Under the pieces are notes generated by a model. The model did no database searches. It had not been told where the DNA came from and worked only from the letters and a program-made list of their open reading frames with translations. Source: Pontibacter ummariensis (lineage in GTDB: Bacteria; Bacteroidota; Bacteroidia; Cytophagales; Hymenobacteraceae). Taken from it: a stretch of DNA of 64,000 bases. A program made the translations under genes and the position numbers. Below, in pieces: positions 63,428 through 64,000 of this stretch. Every line of letters begins with the position of its first letter. Positions within the stretch are counted from its first letter, which is position 1. Where the stretch lies: positions 1 through 64,000 of the forward strand of contig NZ_FZOQ01000026.1 in assembly GCF_900188175.1 (NCBI RefSeq). Direction: 5' to 3'.

Positions 63428-64000
63428 CTACCAGATTTGTGCAGGACAAATTAGTTTCTGGACGTTGTTTAGATTTAGGCCAACCACTACCTCATGGGTG
63501 TTGTTGCTCACTCTGTTTAACTCAGAGGTGGTAATATCATAAGAGTAGCTCACATCCAACATGTGATTGAGGAACACGCCAACCATGCCCGCAACTGCAT
63601 CGTTCTGCCGATAAGATGCTCCGGCCCAGAAGCGCTCGTTATACACTGCCTTAGCGTTTACATCAACCATAGACAAACCGCTTTCTGCTACCTTTGCCAT
63701 CACAGAGGGGGTAAAGGTGAGGTCGTGGGTTAGCCGGAGCCTGAGGCCACCGGTGGCGTAATAATGCTTTTGAAGAGCTGCCTGAGGGTCGCGGTTGTTG
63801 TTTAGCGTTTCGCTGCGGAGTATCTGCATGCTGGATAAGCCCATGTAAAAGGCAGGACTGTAAAGCCACAGGCCTACCCCCAGGTCAAACTTGTTCATGT
63901 TCCCAATCTCTCCTGCTACATAGGGATCATTCGCTATCCGCATGTTAAGGTCATTCTTGTTGAGGCGGTACTGCATCAGACCAGCCGAAATGCCACCTGA
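63428..64000 (-). CDS. PorP/SprF family outer-membrane protein, 5' end beyond the window
   Basis: The last 191 codons of a second PorP/SprF-like gene; the frame stays open to the window edge. It is clearly paralogous to the protein at 59549. The segments SGGISAGLMQYRLNKNDL, NMNKFDLGVGLWLYSPAFYM and VSNNTHEVVVGLNLNN line up with SGGVSAGILRQRINRKG, NLNKLDLGLGLWLYSRDFYV and VSANSHEVVVGIKLNN there. It ends in an aromatic residue (IW), as expected for an outer-membrane barrel. It probably belongs to another secretion pair whose adhesin gene lies further right. Confidence 0.93.
   Translation of the reverse strand, partial: SGGISAGLMQYRLNKNDLNMRIANDPYVAGEIGNMNKFDLGVGLWLYSPAFYMGLSSMQILRSETLNNNRDPQAALQKHYYATGGLRLRLTHDLTFTPSVMAKVAESGLSMVDVNAKAVYNERFWAGASYRQNDAVAGMVGVFLNHMLDVSYSYDITTSELNRVSNNTHEVVVGLNLNNVQKLICPAQIW

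Noticed and set aside
1..64000. CRISPR arrays, tRNA or rRNA genes, prophage
   Set aside because: No regularly spaced short repeats, no recognisable tRNA or rRNA sequence and no phage structural genes were seen when reading the window. A tRNAscan/Infernal run would be decisive.

Overview
The window looks like the chromosome of a Bacteroidota bacterium, most likely of the Cytophagales/Hymenobacteraceae type (Pontibacter, Hymenobacter, Rufibacter and relatives). The evidence is two very long secreted proteins with C-terminal type IX secretion (T9SS) sorting domains, PorP/SprF-like outer-membrane proteins flanking a protein with a gliding-motility-type C-terminus, an exosortase with a small PID-CTERM-like protein, and a Wza/Wzc/Wzx/Wzy-type exopolysaccharide locus. 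The genus is an inference. No rRNA, tRNA, CRISPR array or phage genes were recognised.

Layout. (1) 0.4-6.1 kb: an unassigned, possibly glycan-related gene, two family-2 glycosyltransferases on the minus strand, and dnaK with a clear terminator. (2) 6.1-12.2 kb: about 1.4 kb without genes, then a 1408-residue modular T9SS protein (PQQ-type sugar dehydrogenase, PKD, carbohydrate-binding and malectin domains). (3) 12.2-25.3 kb: a plus-strand sugar-modification cluster of a GT39-like membrane glycosyltransferase, Gfo/Idh/MocA oxidoreductase, hexapeptide N-acyltransferase, DegT aminotransferase, unknown Rossmann-like protein, formyltransferase, polyprenyl-phosphate glycosyltransferase, small EamA/ArnE-like transporter, sugar epimerase/dehydratase, second DegT aminotransferase, second GT39-like enzyme and a GH71-like secreted hydrolase. 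The parts list parallels the enterobacterial Arn (lipid A aminoarabinose) pathway. (4) 25.5-26.3 kb: a dead IS5-family element with perfect terminal repeats. (5) 26.4-28.2 kb, minus strand: a probable exosortase substrate, an exosortase and an associated membrane protein. (6) 29.2-42.5 kb: exopolysaccharide export, chain-length control, flippase, polymerase candidate, glycosyltransferases and an acetyltransferase. (7) 42.6-52.0 kb: a decayed outer-membrane barrel gene, a T9SS protein with a deacetylase-like region and a near-perfect 766-bp tandem repeat, a methyltransferase, and the initiating undecaprenyl-phosphate sugar transferase. (8) 52.4-64.0 kb: general genes (ThuA lipoprotein, small lipoprotein, NYN/OST-HTH protein, DUF1028 protein, M28 peptidase, queA) and the T9SS/gliding-type cluster, whose last gene runs off the right edge.

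How the parts may work together (inference): WcaJ-like transferase, glycosyltransferases, Wzx, Wzy, Wzc and Wza would build and export an exopolysaccharide. The 12-23 kb cluster would make an N-formylated or N-acetylated amino sugar, load it on undecaprenyl phosphate, flip it and attach it to a periplasmic acceptor. The exosortase and T9SS proteins would supply surface proteins, some acting on carbohydrate. Region 12-44 kb is visibly more AT-rich than dnaK and the 52-64 kb genes, as is common for variable surface-polysaccharide loci. No promoter could be assigned with confidence.
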